From contig CAIRSA010000387.1 in NCBI GenBank assembly GCA_903881085.1, positions 1 through 39,838 of the forward strand: a stretch of DNA of 39,838 nucleotides. The letters run 5' to 3'. The position numbers and the translations under genes were made by a program. This document shows positions 1-8,084 of this stretch, in pieces (positions within the stretch are counted from its first letter, which is position 1; each line of letters opens with the position of its first letter). The notes under the pieces are model-generated. The model saw only the letters and a program-made list of their open reading frames with translations. It was not told the DNA's origin and made no database searches. The stretch comes from an uncultured Acidobacteriia bacterium. GTDB taxonomy: Bacteria; Acidobacteriota; Terriglobia; Bryobacterales; Bryobacteraceae.

Positions 1-560
1 TCGGCAGCCACGTTCAGCGGTCCAATGACAGCGTCGAGCGTCTGGTTCACGCCTTCGACGATCTTGCGGTAGTCGCCCTGATGTTTGGCCGCATCGGCGC
101 GGGTGGCAAGTTTGCCGTCAACGGCCGCTTTTACCAGCAGGCCGGCGTCGGCGACGAGTGCGTTGATGTTATCGATGCAGTTGTTGAGGTTGTTCTTAAT
201 AGCGTTGAAGTCGCCGTTGTATTGATCGGTTATGCGCGGTGGAATATCGCCCTTGCTGATGCGGTCCACATAATTTGCGGCAACATTGAGCGGCTTGATC
301 ACCGCATCGAGCATTGCGTTAATGCCTTGCACGATCTCCCGATGAACTCCTTCAAATTGTTCGAAATTTCCTCGATCTTCGAGGCGGCCTTGCAGCGAGG
401 CCTCCACAAGGCGCGCGATCTCATGCGAAACGCGCCGCAACTCTTGATTACCAGCTTCCGTCTGAGTCCCATTGACGCGCTTCCCCTTCTGGATGGATTG
501 CCGGGTTGCGAGCGCGGTCTTGGCACGGTTTGAGCTGTTCGGATTGACTTTCTTTACCAT
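1..560 (-). CDS. Soluble poly-HAMP methyl-accepting chemotaxis protein (N-terminal part, cut by window edge)
   Basis: The minus frame opens with ATG at 560 and stays open to the window edge (186 codons), so the signalling domain is missing. A GGAG ribosome site lies about 10 nt before the ATG. After a basic, Ser/Asn-rich leader of about 40 residues come helical repeats of roughly 90 residues. Each carries the pattern (G-I/V-N)-x-x-L-D-A-V-I-x-P-L-N-V-A-A, followed by a G-D-(F/Y) turn, as in tandem HAMP arrays of cytoplasmic receptors. No membrane segment is visible, so it is probably a cytosolic receptor, or a HAMP-rich histidine kinase if the missing part says so. It is the last visible gene of the STAS-cheY-cheA set, starting 16 nt after the cheA stop, and is probably co-transcribed. 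The family call is confident; the full architecture cannot be seen. Confidence 0.8.
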   Translation of the reverse strand, partial: MVKKVNPNSSNRAKTALATRQSIQKGKRVNGTQTEAGNQELRRVSHEIARLVEASLQGRLEDRGNFEQFEGVHREIVQGINAMLDAVIKPLNVAANYVDRISKGDIPPRITDQYNGDFNAIKNNLNNCIDNINALVADAGLLVKAAVDGKLATRADAAKHQGDYRKIVEGVNQTLDAVIGPLNVAA

Positions 561-576
561 AAAAACGCTTCTCCTT

Positions 577-2673
577 CTACGTGGATTGATTTCGTTGTCC
601 CGGTTGTTCCCCGGTCAGGGATTTGCCGGCTGAGAAAATTCTGGCCTTCGGCTTCGGGCGATCGGAATACTTCTGGCGGGAGCACGTCTGGAGCGCGTTT
701 TGGACCAGGCGATGCGGATCGATAATGAGCGCAACGGTTCCGTTACCGAGAATCGTGGCCCCGGAAACCATCTGGACATCGCGGTATAGCTTGCCCAGAT
801 TCTTGATTACGGTTTGATGATTGCCGAGCACTTCATCCACAACAAGACCGAAGAGTCCATCCTCGGTTTCGACTACCATAATTTGCTCCCGCTCGGGTGT
901 TTGCACTTGCATCTCAAAGTGCTCGCTGAGCCGAATGTAGGGGATCATTTTCCCCCTCACGCTGGCAAGGCGGTTGCCATGCACCTCTCGAATGTCTTGC
1001 CGGGTTAGCTCTACGCATTCCAGGCTGTTGGCCAAGGGCAGGATGAAATGCTCAAGGCCGACACGGACCAACAGTCCGTCGATGATCGCCAGTGTCAATG
1101 GCAAACGCAGCGTTACGCTGACACCAGCGCCTTTTGCACTGTTGATCTCTATAGACCCGCGCAGATTTTCGACGCTGCGTCGAATCACATCCATCCCGAC
1201 GCCCCTGCCTGAGACGTCTGTAATCTTTTCGGCTGTACTGAACCCTGGCATCAAAATAAGTGACACCATTTCCGCTTCGGACAACTCAGCTGCGGCGCTA
1301 ATCAAGCCCTTTTCGATGGCTCGCGCCCGCACCGCCTCCGCGTTCAGTCCGCGTCCGTCATCGCTGACACGAATCAAAACGTGCGCTCCGGCGTGCAGTG
1401 CGGAGATGCGAATGGTTGCCGTTGGCGGTTTGCCAGCTGCAACACGCTCCGCGGGAGACTCGATACCGTGGTCCATGCTGTTGCGAATCAGGTGTACGAG
1501 CGGATCTTTCAACTGGTCAATGAGCGTCTTGTCCAGTTCCGTTTCCGCGCCTTCGAGAGCAAGTTCCACGTCCTTGCCTAGCTCCGCGCTCAAATCGTGA
1601 ACCAGACGGCGGAATCGTTCGAACGTACTACGCAACGTGAGCAGACGCATGCTCATGGAGTTTTCACGCAGCTCCGCTGTTAGCCGGTCAACTTCTTCCG
1701 ATATTGCCAGAATTTCAGGATTCTCCTGGCGCGCCGCCAACTCACTTAAGTGGGCCTGGACCGTCACCAGCTCGCCCACCAGATTTACCAGTTGATCGAG
1801 CTTGTCGGCAGAGACTCGAAGCGTGGATGCAACCGCTGCTGCTTTGGCTGATTTGTTGTCCAAGGTCTCTATTTTCGAGCCGGCATCTGGTTCAATCCGA
1901 TGCGGAAAATCCGATTTCTCCTCTTCGCCAACAGGCTCAATTGAGGATGTGGGCTGGAGTTCGATTGTCAATTCGGAATCGTCCTCAATAAAAATGAAGA
2001 CATCACGGATAGCATCTCGAGTGGCCGGCGTCGAGAGCACAAGATTCCAGGCGACGTAGCAGCGCTCGGGCTCGATCTGATCGATACCCGGGATGGCCGT
2101 GGGATCAAGCAGCACCTGGAGGGTACCCAATTCCCGCAATTCCCGAAACAGCAGCAATGGGTTTGTCCCATTCGCCAGCACATCCGGACCGGGGCGAAAG
2201 TGAATCGCCCAGCAACCGTTTTGCCGCGGGCCTTCGTCTAATGATGGCGGCGCAGCCGGGGGAGTTGACGAAGGCTCAGCGGCGGGCTTGGCAGCAGAGG
2301 CCAGTTTTCGCAGATCGCTCAGAATGGTAGCGGCCCGAGACTGATCAGACGTTCCCATGCCTGCTGCTTCGTCGAGCATCGATTTTATCTGATCGCCTGC
2401 AACGAGGGACAGATTGACCAGATCGGAGGTGGCCGCCAACTGCCCATTACGGATCTGGTCGAAGACTGTCTCCAGGTCGTGGACGAAGCCGGCGATATTG
2501 TCGAAGCCGAACATGGCGCCTGAACCCTTGATGGTATGCAAGGCGCGAAAGGCGCGGCCCACGATTTCGAGATCTTCGCGATTCTGATCGAGTTCCAGCA
2601 GGGCGGCTTCTAATTCGATCAAGAGCTCGCGGGCTTCTTCCTGGAAACCTTGTTTAAACTGATCGATCATCAT
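577..2673 (-). CDS. cheA: Chemotaxis histidine kinase CheA
   Basis: A 698-residue CheA with the usual domain order. The N-terminal Hpt domain has phospho-acceptor His46 in H-T-I-K-G-S-G. A CheY-binding P2-like region follows (about 150-260, ending in an acidic F-I-F-I-E-D-D stretch), then the dimerisation helices (about 280-345), the HATPase domain (N-box L-I-R-N-S-M-D-H-G-I-E; D-D-G-R-G; G-R-G-V-G-M-D-V) and a C-terminal CheW-like domain. It autophosphorylates on His and passes phosphate to CheY. I chose ATG 2673 because AGGA lies just upstream and the earlier in-frame start would overlap cheY; ATG 2670 is equally possible. It lies 22 nt after cheY and 16 nt before the receptor gene, which supports one operon. 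No CheW, CheR or CheB gene is visible in the window. Confidence 0.95.
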   Translation of the reverse strand: MMIDQFKQGFQEEARELLIELEAALLELDQNREDLEIVGRAFRALHTIKGSGAMFGFDNIAGFVHDLETVFDQIRNGQLAATSDLVNLSLVAGDQIKSMLDEAAGMGTSDQSRAATILSDLRKLASAAKPAAEPSSTPPAAPPSLDEGPRQNGCWAIHFRPGPDVLANGTNPLLLFRELRELGTLQVLLDPTAIPGIDQIEPERCYVAWNLVLSTPATRDAIRDVFIFIEDDSELTIELQPTSSIEPVGEEEKSDFPHRIEPDAGSKIETLDNKSAKAAAVASTLRVSADKLDQLVNLVGELVTVQAHLSELAARQENPEILAISEEVDRLTAELRENSMSMRLLTLRSTFERFRRLVHDLSAELGKDVELALEGAETELDKTLIDQLKDPLVHLIRNSMDHGIESPAERVAAGKPPTATIRISALHAGAHVLIRVSDDGRGLNAEAVRARAIEKGLISAAAELSEAEMVSLILMPGFSTAEKITDVSGRGVGMDVIRRSVENLRGSIEINSAKGAGVSVTLRLPLTLAIIDGLLVRVGLEHFILPLANSLECVELTRQDIREVHGNRLASVRGKMIPYIRLSEHFEMQVQTPEREQIMVVETEDGLFGLVVDEVLGNHQTVIKNLGKLYRDVQMVSGATILGNGTVALIIDPHRLVQNALQTCSRQKYSDRPKPKARIFSAGKSLTGEQPGQRNQST

Positions 2674-2695
2674 GCCGACTTCCTGGTTTCGTCTG

Positions 2696-3058
2696 TCATC
2701 CCAGCACCTTCTTGACAACTGCGAGCAACTGCTGCGTACTGAACGGCTTAATGATCCAGCCGGTGGCTCCGGCGGCCTTGGCCTCCAGCTTCCGAGCCTC
2801 CTGCGATTCGGTAGTCAGCATGATAATCGGCAAGCCCTTGCAAGCCGGGTTCGCACGAAGGCGGCGGATCAGCCCGATCCCGTCGAGATTCGGCATGTTC
2901 AAATCGGTGATTACCATACTAATCCCGGGCGTAAACCGGGCAATTGCATCTTCACCATCCACGGCTTCAATCACGCTATAGCCGGCTTGGGACAGGGTGA
3001 ACATTACCATCTGCCGCATGCTGGCGGAGTCGTCGACAGTGAGGATTACTCTTGCCAT
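2696..3058 (-). CDS. cheY: Single-domain response regulator (CheY-like)
   Basis: A 120-residue stand-alone receiver domain. It has the acidic pair D9-D10, the phospho-acceptor Asp52 in I-T-D-L-N-M-P, the conserved Thr in M-L-T-T-E and Lys in K-P-F, all expected for an active receiver with no output domain. It should be phosphorylated by the adjacent CheA and act either on a motor or as a diffusible signal in a chemosensory pathway. Its ATG overlaps the end of the upstream STAS gene by 13 nt, and cheA begins 22 nt downstream, so the three genes are probably translated from one message. Confidence 0.93.
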   Translation of the reverse strand: MARVILTVDDSASMRQMVMFTLSQAGYSVIEAVDGEDAIARFTPGISMVITDLNMPNLDGIGLIRRLRANPACKGLPIIMLTTESQEARKLEAKAAGATGWIIKPFSTQQLLAVVKKVLG

Positions 3059-3366
3059 GCCTCGCTCCTGACCGGGAAACTCAAGTAGCAGTCAAACCCC
3101 GATTCCTGTAGTGATAACCCGGCCTTCTCGGAATATCGCCCTTTCAACCGGACCTGTCTGCCCGCCGCTTCGCGGGAACACGCCCAGAGCAGTTGCAGGA
3201 TGGAAATATCGAGTGGCCCTGCGTGCGTAAGGTCCAGTTCCAAGTCCTGGCCTGCTGAGCACCAGGCCATCAGCTGCTGTTTCAAGTCCTCGGCGGAGGA
3301 GAGCGTGATTGGACCTTCGAACTTGATCACCCACTTATGTTCTTCCCGTTGCTGCGTGATGCCCAT
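3046..3366 (-). CDS. STAS-domain protein of the chemosensory operon
   Basis: A 106-residue protein that is essentially one STAS fold (SpoIIAA/MlaB-like). After a short charged start there is a strand pattern around W-V-I-K-F-E-G-P-I-T-L-S-S-A, then the loop G-P-L-D-I-S-I-L-Q-L-L-W-A, where STAS antagonists usually carry D-S/T-S-G. A possibly phosphorylatable Ser remains in D-I-S but the G is lost. Stand-alone STAS proteins of this type often sit in chemosensory operons with CheY and CheA; their role there is poorly defined. I chose ATG 3366 over an upstream in-frame start because GGGAG lies 5-6 nt before it and the added residues look non-coding. It is the first gene of the operon and overlaps cheY by 13 nt. 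Confidence 0.8.
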   Translation of the reverse strand: MGITQQREEHKWVIKFEGPITLSSAEDLKQQLMAWCSAGQDLELDLTHAGPLDISILQLLWACSREAAGRQVRLKGRYSEKAGLSLQESGFDCYLSFPVRSEAWQE

Positions 3367-3779
3367 TGCGACTCCCAGTTCCTCAATGCCGCAAACCTTC
3401 AACGCTATGATGTTGGCACTGTCGATCTTGCTGCCTCGGTCCTCCCGGACCGCTGCTGCCAACCGGAATGGCTGCGACGCCACGCCAGCTCTCAATTCGG
3501 ATATCCAAACCAGCCTTTGTGCTTACCGTAGGGCGCCCCTTCGCTCGTTTGCCATATTTCACGTCATTGAGGGTGATAGCCATAGCTACCTGTGGCCCTT
3601 CCTTAGCCAATCGACAGCCGTTACAGGCCACTAATTCATTTATCGGCCATTCAAGGAAAAACAATAGTAGACGATATGCTTATCTGAAATAGGATTGGAC
3701 TAAAGGTCTAGGGACGGCGCACTGCGCGCAATCCCGTGTACGGATCGGCCGGACTTTTGCGTTTCAGTAGAACTGGAAG
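3367..3779. other. Divergent intergenic region between the chemosensory operon and the MCP-like gene
   Basis: About 410 nt separate the divergent starts at 3366 and 3780. Short open frames exist on both strands, but none has a convincing ribosome site or recognisable protein pattern, so I call no gene. It must contain promoters for both directions. I could not pick a clear sigma-70 or sigma-28 promoter by eye. Confidence 0.5.
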
Positions 3780-5618
3780 ATGATGAATACGAATGCACGA
3801 ATGGCAGTGAATTGGCATGGTTCGCCCTTATCCGCTTTGCGCCGGTTGTTTCCACGCGCGACCGGTTTGGCCGCGCGGGATTTGGTTTCGGGAGGCACCG
3901 CGAGCCGCTGTGCCAGGCTCATTGAGAGCATAGTGGCAGGTCTCAGGGAACTGAATCAAACCACGGAAGCGGATTTTCTTGTCATTGGTAGCAAACTGAT
4001 GGCGGTCCTCACGCTTACGCGCAAGATTTCATCGGAGATGGATGCGCTACGTGAGATGGTGTCAGGCCAGCGCCAAAAAGACCACGCCACATTGTTACTG
4101 GACATGCTGGAGCGAACCAGGCAGGCCGAGATGCGGACGGCAAACGGAGAGGTGGCGTTGGCGGCGGTGTCAGAGGTCGCACAGCGAATCGGGCGAGAGT
4201 TCGATAAGTTTGAAAAGACCGTTGCTATGTTCAACGTGCTCGGGTCATTAACGCGCATTGAGACCGCGCGGCTGGGTGCTGGAGGCCGGGAATTTGGAAC
4301 TCTTGCGGAAGCGGTTCACACCCTTTCGGTTCACATCCAGGAAAGCGCTCAAACCGTTTTCCGTGCGTCGGAGGTGCTCCACAAAAACATGCAATCCGCG
4401 CTGGCGAAAGTGGCCCGGCTTCGGGAATCTGAGTTGAGGGAATTACCGTCTCTTACCGCGGAACTGGTTGCCAGCCTTGAGTCGATTGAGGAGCGTCAAC
4501 GGCGCGCTGGGGAGGCCGCTCAGAGGCAGGCCGCGGAGTATGCTGAAATCTCCGCCGCCATCGAGGATATCATCTCAGCGATTCAATTCCACGATATTAC
4601 TAGGCAGCAGGTTGAACATGTTTCGAACTCACTAAAGCAATCCGGGGAGGGGATTGTTGAGCGCGGATCAAGAGTTTGTTCATTGCCAGCTGACTTAAAG
4701 AAGATACTTCAACTGCAAGGGTTGCAGCTTTCGCATGCCGAACAGGTGTTCCTTTCCTCAACCGGACGGATCGAAAACAGTCTAGCCCGTATCGCCTCAC
4801 GGGCGGCGGGGATGGTCGAAGTCAGCAAAACTCTGCTTGGGCTGACCGCCGATGAGCACGACTCATTCTTCCATCAGATGGAAGGCCGATTTGCTGATAT
4901 GTTGCGCATTGCAGGTGCATGCGCCAACGCTGAGCGGGCAAGCCATGCGATGCTTCAGGAGATCGAAGAGAATGTGACGAAGATGCGCCAATCGGTGGAG
5001 TCGGTTTGTCTGATCGAACTCCGGATCCGGCGGATCGCCATCAATGCGATCGTTCGTGCCGAACAAATCGGAGGGTCCGGCAAAGCGCTAGGCGTGTTGG
5101 CCGGCGTTATGCAGGTGCTGGCCGCAGATACATACAAGCTTACCCGTGAAGTCAGCTTGCATCTGGACTCGATCTCGAATTTTGGCGCGCAGCTTTGCCA
5201 TTCGGATAGTAAGGCGGAATCCGAGTTTTCGCAGGGGCTGCAAGGCACCATCGCTGACTTGCATTCCTCAGGCCAGGACAGCTTTAGGAAGCTGGGGGAG
5301 ATTGTTGCGCACAGTGCCACTCTCTGTTCGGAAATTCAATCCGCAACTTCTGGTTTCCATGCTCGTCAGCAGTTTTCAGATTGCGTGGATTGCGTCCGTG
5401 CGGAGATGGAGCATCTGGGGCAAGCTCTGCCGTCAGGTGAGGACGCTGCCACGAATGCAGGCCTTCTGGCGCTTCAAAAGCAATATACGATGCAAATTGA
5501 GCGCGACATCCACCACGCCGCGTGTGGCGGCGCACCACAGGAGGCTCCCACCGGGGCAACTGAGACGGTTGCTGTCATGACAGAAGAGGAATTGGGGGAT
5601 AACGTTGAGCTATTTTGA
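3780..5618 (+). CDS. Soluble MCP-like coiled-coil protein with a CheZ-like D-x-x-x-Q motif
   Basis: A 612-residue, largely helical protein without membrane segments. Two stretches resemble the methyl-accepting signalling fold (R-I-E-T-A-R-L-G at about 159-166 running into an F-G-T-L-A-E-A-V helix, and residues about 414-450 ending L-G-V-L-A-G-V-M-Q-V-L-A), though the canonical receptor tip is not conserved. At 270-277 lies F-H-D-I-T-R-Q-Q, whose D272 and Q276 match the spacing of the catalytic D-L-T-G-Q motif of the CheY-P phosphatase CheZ. After a Pro/Ala/Thr-rich linker (about 583-599) it ends in an acidic tail with terminal Phe (E-E-E-L-G-D-N-V-E-L-F), similar in character to the CheY-binding tail of CheZ. 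ATG 3780 or 3783 can serve as start; GGAAG precedes both. It diverges from the cheY-cheA operon. Membership of chemosensory signalling is likely; phosphatase activity is inference. Confidence 0.7.
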   Translation: MMNTNARMAVNWHGSPLSALRRLFPRATGLAARDLVSGGTASRCARLIESIVAGLRELNQTTEADFLVIGSKLMAVLTLTRKISSEMDALREMVSGQRQKDHATLLLDMLERTRQAEMRTANGEVALAAVSEVAQRIGREFDKFEKTVAMFNVLGSLTRIETARLGAGGREFGTLAEAVHTLSVHIQESAQTVFRASEVLHKNMQSALAKVARLRESELRELPSLTAELVASLESIEERQRRAGEAAQRQAAEYAEISAAIEDIISAIQFHDITRQQVEHVSNSLKQSGEGIVERGSRVCSLPADLKKILQLQGLQLSHAEQVFLSSTGRIENSLARIASRAAGMVEVSKTLLGLTADEHDSFFHQMEGRFADMLRIAGACANAERASHAMLQEIEENVTKMRQSVESVCLIELRIRRIAINAIVRAEQIGGSGKALGVLAGVMQVLAADTYKLTREVSLHLDSISNFGAQLCHSDSKAESEFSQGLQGTIADLHSSGQDSFRKLGEIVAHSATLCSEIQSATSGFHARQQFSDCVDCVRAEMEHLGQALPSGEDAATNAGLLALQKQYTMQIERDIHHAACGGAPQEAPTGATETVAVMTEEELGDNVELF

Positions 5619-5632
5619 GCAGTCGCGTCACG

Positions 5633-6481
5633 CTAAAAAGCAGTCTTCCCAGCAGGCGAAAGTTTCCCACGCAAAAACGAAACGCACTCGTCAACCTGCG
5701 CTTCAGGCAGCCCATGAAGCAGCAGTGGCCCTGAAAACTCATAGCGGCGGAGCAGCGCAATGTAGCGATCGTAATCAAGCAGGCCCTTGCCCGCAGGTTC
5801 GTGGCCCGCATCGCCATCGTGCGAGAGATCCTTGGCGTGGGCAAGAATCAGATCGCGCCCGAGCAGCGCGAATGCATTGTCCATCACCTCGGCCATGCGC
5901 GGCAGGTCGCCTGCATGAAACAGATTGGCCGCATCCATAGTGATCTTCAGGTTGGGTGAGCCGATTTCGTCGAGCAGGCGGCGAGCCTTCTGCGGCGAAT
6001 CGACGATGTTCGAAACTTCAGGCTCAAGCGCCAGCACCACGTTTGCGCCCTCCGCCATGCGCACGGCTTCACTGACGCAGAGTGACATGTCGTGCCAGGC
6101 CTCTGCGGAACCATTCTCCGCGTGGTGACCCCACATATTGTCAGGGTCTCGCGTGCCAATGCAAATGGCGACGACGGAAGTGCCGAGCGTCTCACAGGCA
6201 TCGACCATCGCGCGCAAGCGCTTCACCCCATCGCGGCGATGCGCCGCATCGGGATGGCCCATATTGAATGTGCCTTGCACGGAACTGATTGTCAGCCCGC
6301 GCACTGCCGCTCCATCGCGGATGCGCCCCGCCAGCTGCGGCGGAATCTCGTCGGGCATGGCCGGCTGGCCGACGCTTTCCATGTTGAATTGAACGCACTG
6401 AACTCCCGCCGCCTGCACGGCATCGAAGACCAGTTCCAGCGATGGCCGGGGAAATATTTTTGTAAAGATTCCGACCTGCAT
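5633..6481 (-). CDS. Sugar phosphate isomerase/epimerase (AP-endonuclease-2 TIM barrel)
   Basis: A 282-residue cytoplasmic TIM-barrel protein of the xylose-isomerase-like family. It starts M-Q-V-G-I-F-T-K-I and has the divalent-metal pattern of the group: Glu in L-A-L-E-P-E near the fifth strand, Asp in I-T-M-D-A-A-N-L-F-H, His in I-L-A-H-A-K-D and a final basic/acidic barrel strand. The family interconverts sugars or sugar acids; the substrate cannot be told. Its ATG lies 2 nt after the stop of the CE15 esterase gene, so the two are almost certainly one operon, which suggests use of a released sugar or uronic acid. Its stop lies 14 nt from the stop of the convergent MCP-like gene. Confidence 0.85.
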   Translation of the reverse strand: MQVGIFTKIFPRPSLELVFDAVQAAGVQCVQFNMESVGQPAMPDEIPPQLAGRIRDGAAVRGLTISSVQGTFNMGHPDAAHRRDGVKRLRAMVDACETLGTSVVAICIGTRDPDNMWGHHAENGSAEAWHDMSLCVSEAVRMAEGANVVLALEPEVSNIVDSPQKARRLLDEIGSPNLKITMDAANLFHAGDLPRMAEVMDNAFALLGRDLILAHAKDLSHDGDAGHEPAGKGLLDYDRYIALLRRYEFSGPLLLHGLPEAQVDECVSFLRGKLSPAGKTAF

Positions 6482-6483
6482 AT

Positions 6484-7707
6484 TTAGTTCTTGAAGTGGC
6501 GCTGCGCGAAGGCGATGTACTGCTCCCAGTCATACGCGGTGACGTCGTGCTTGCCCGTGCGCACATGGTAACGGACCGTGTCTCCCACTGGTTGATTAGG
6601 GGCAGGGAATTCGCTCGTCTCAATGCCCTTTTTCTTGAACAGATGGTAGACCTTCGTGGCCTCCACTGCGGCGAGGAATTCGCCTTTCGGGTCGGCCCAC
6701 AGATCCTCCTGCGCGCTGGCGACATACAGCGGGCGCGGCGCCGTCAGGGCCATCAGCATGTGGGCGTCCATTGGCATCGCGTCCTCGCGGTGGTCCCACT
6801 GTTTGTAAGCGGCGGTGAACCAGTGCGGGAAGCTGGCGTTCAGGTTGTGGACCTGTTCGCCGAAATTGCGGCGGCTGATCGCCGCGCCGCCTTCGCCGGA
6901 ATCGTTGGAGATGATGATGGCGAAGCGCGTATCGAGCGCGCCTGCCCAGAGCGCCGCTTTGCCGAGTCGCGAATGGCCCACCAGCGCCACGCGTTTCGCG
7001 TTGACGGCTTTGTCGGTTTCCAGGTAATCCATGGCTCGGCTCAGGGCGTACGACCAGGCGCCGATGGCGCCCCAGGTCTCGTCTGGCGCCATCGAGCGGA
7101 CGCCCAGCATTTTGCCGTCTTTGAAATCGGGCTCCGGGTCGTAGTAGTAAAACGTGGCGAGGCCGAAGCCGGCTTTCAGCACCATGTCAAGCTGCCAGCG
7201 GCTGGCCTGCGCGCCGCGGGTCTTTTCGCCGGCCGGCTGGCGCGTGTTCTTCACCCACACATCGCCCAAGTGTATGCCCGGATCGTTGTCGATAGTATGA
7301 TTACCCTGAAAATTGGGGCCGAGAAAGACCGGCACTTTCCCTTTGGCATTGGCCGGCAGATAGACCAGCAGGCTCATCTTCGGGCCGTCTTTCTTGCCAT
7401 TGAACAGAACCGTGATTTCCTTGCGGATGGCCCTGCCGCCAAGCGCTTTTGTATCGATCGACGAAAGTTCGGAGGCCGTTTTGAAAGGTGCCGGCGAGTG
7501 CCCCTGCATGTTCTTTTCAAACAGCGCGAGAATCTCCGGGCGGCGCTTCGCCGTCCATGTTTTGGCATCGCGCACCGGCGTGCCGTTTGCCAGCAGCAGC
7601 GCATCTGGCAGGGTATAGCGGGGGACTTTCGCTTCGTCGTAGTTGGCGTCTTTAGGCTGCGCGAATGCGGCGCAGGCGGCAAGAAGGAAGGCAAGCGTGC
7701 GGATCAT
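6484..7707 (-). CDS. Secreted CE15 glucuronoyl esterase-like hydrolase
   Basis: A 407-residue alpha/beta hydrolase with a signal peptide (residues 1 to about 16, cleavage after A-F-A). The nucleophile is Ser246 in G-H-S-R-L-G-K (244-250), the bacterial form of the CE15 motif. It is followed by I-S-N-D-S-G-x-G-G-A-A-I-S-R-R-N-F-G-E, and His387 in R-T-G-K-H-D-V is the likely catalytic histidine. Acid candidates are Asp335 (Q-E-D-L-W-A-D-P) and Asp269. CE15 enzymes cleave ester links between glucuronoxylan and lignin, so this is probably an exported plant-wall enzyme. At position 272 it has Glu where I recall bacterial relatives usually having Cys, which may affect the pocket. It heads a two-gene operon with the sugar isomerase. 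Substrate specificity is not proven. Confidence 0.85.
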   Translation of the reverse strand: MIRTLAFLLAACAAFAQPKDANYDEAKVPRYTLPDALLLANGTPVRDAKTWTAKRRPEILALFEKNMQGHSPAPFKTASELSSIDTKALGGRAIRKEITVLFNGKKDGPKMSLLVYLPANAKGKVPVFLGPNFQGNHTIDNDPGIHLGDVWVKNTRQPAGEKTRGAQASRWQLDMVLKAGFGLATFYYYDPEPDFKDGKMLGVRSMAPDETWGAIGAWSYALSRAMDYLETDKAVNAKRVALVGHSRLGKAALWAGALDTRFAIIISNDSGEGGAAISRRNFGEQVHNLNASFPHWFTAAYKQWDHREDAMPMDAHMLMALTAPRPLYVASAQEDLWADPKGEFLAAVEATKVYHLFKKKGIETSEFPAPNQPVGDTVRYHVRTGKHDVTAYDWEQYIAFAQRHFKN

Positions 7708-7810
7708 TTGGCTATGAGTATATTCGATTTTGAACTTGACAATGCTGGTTCGCCATTTTCAAACCTTCCCCTTCCATGAAGCACCCCGCCGAATCCAGCT
7801 GTGCCGGTCT

Positions 7811-7824
7811 CCCATAAATATGGG
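7811..7824. promoter_or_regulatory. Perfect inverted repeat upstream of the VapBC-type pair (candidate operator)
   Basis: CCCATA-AA-TATGGG is a perfect 6-bp inverted repeat with a 2-nt centre, ending 12 nt before the antitoxin ATG at 7837. TA antitoxins with N-terminal DNA-binding folds usually repress their own promoter through such palindromes. The site also lies in the divergent space shared with the CE15 esterase gene. Operator function is inference. Confidence 0.5.
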
Positions 7825-7836
7825 ATACTTTGGTTG

Positions 7837-8082
7837 ATGAAGACAACCTTGGAAATCCCGGACACGACCTTTCGCAAAGCCAAGGCCACTGCCGGCGCGT
7901 TGGGAATTCCATTGCGGGAATTCGTTACGCAGGCGGTGGAAGAAAAGCTCTCTCATAACATCAAGAGCCAGCATAAGCCCTGGCTCGAATGTGCCGGCGA
8001 ATTGGCCCATCTACACAAAGAGACCATCCGAATCCAAAAGCTCATCGAAGAAGAATTCGAACAAATCGAGCATGAGGACTGA
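7837..8082 (+). CDS. vapB: VapB-type antitoxin
   Basis: An 81-residue protein. Its N-terminus (M-K-T-T-L-E-I-P-D-x-x-F-R-K-A-K-A-x-A) fits the ribbon-helix-helix/VapB pattern: a DNA-binding beta strand followed by two helices, including L-R-E-F-V-T-Q-A-V-E-E-K. The C-terminal half is charged and helical and probably wraps the toxin. I chose ATG 7837 rather than the in-frame GTG at 7801, because the conserved family start is at M-K-T-T and the GTG would put the palindrome inside the gene. No strong ribosome site is visible. The toxin begins 2 nt after its stop. It should neutralise the toxin and autoregulate the operon. Confidence 0.85.
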   Translation: MKTTLEIPDTTFRKAKATAGALGIPLREFVTQAVEEKLSHNIKSQHKPWLECAGELAHLHKETIRIQKLIEEEFEQIEHED

Positions 8083-8084
8083 AG

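Noticed and set aside
3383..3664. Short minus-strand frame upstream of the STAS gene
   Set aside because: No ribosome site, no pattern, Arg/Gly/Gln-rich end typical of non-coding GC-rich DNA.
6496..7779. A 427-codon plus-strand open frame opposite the CE15 esterase gene
   Set aside because: It mirrors a clear hydrolase on the other strand, has no known domain or ribosome site, and is explained by high GC at third codon positions.
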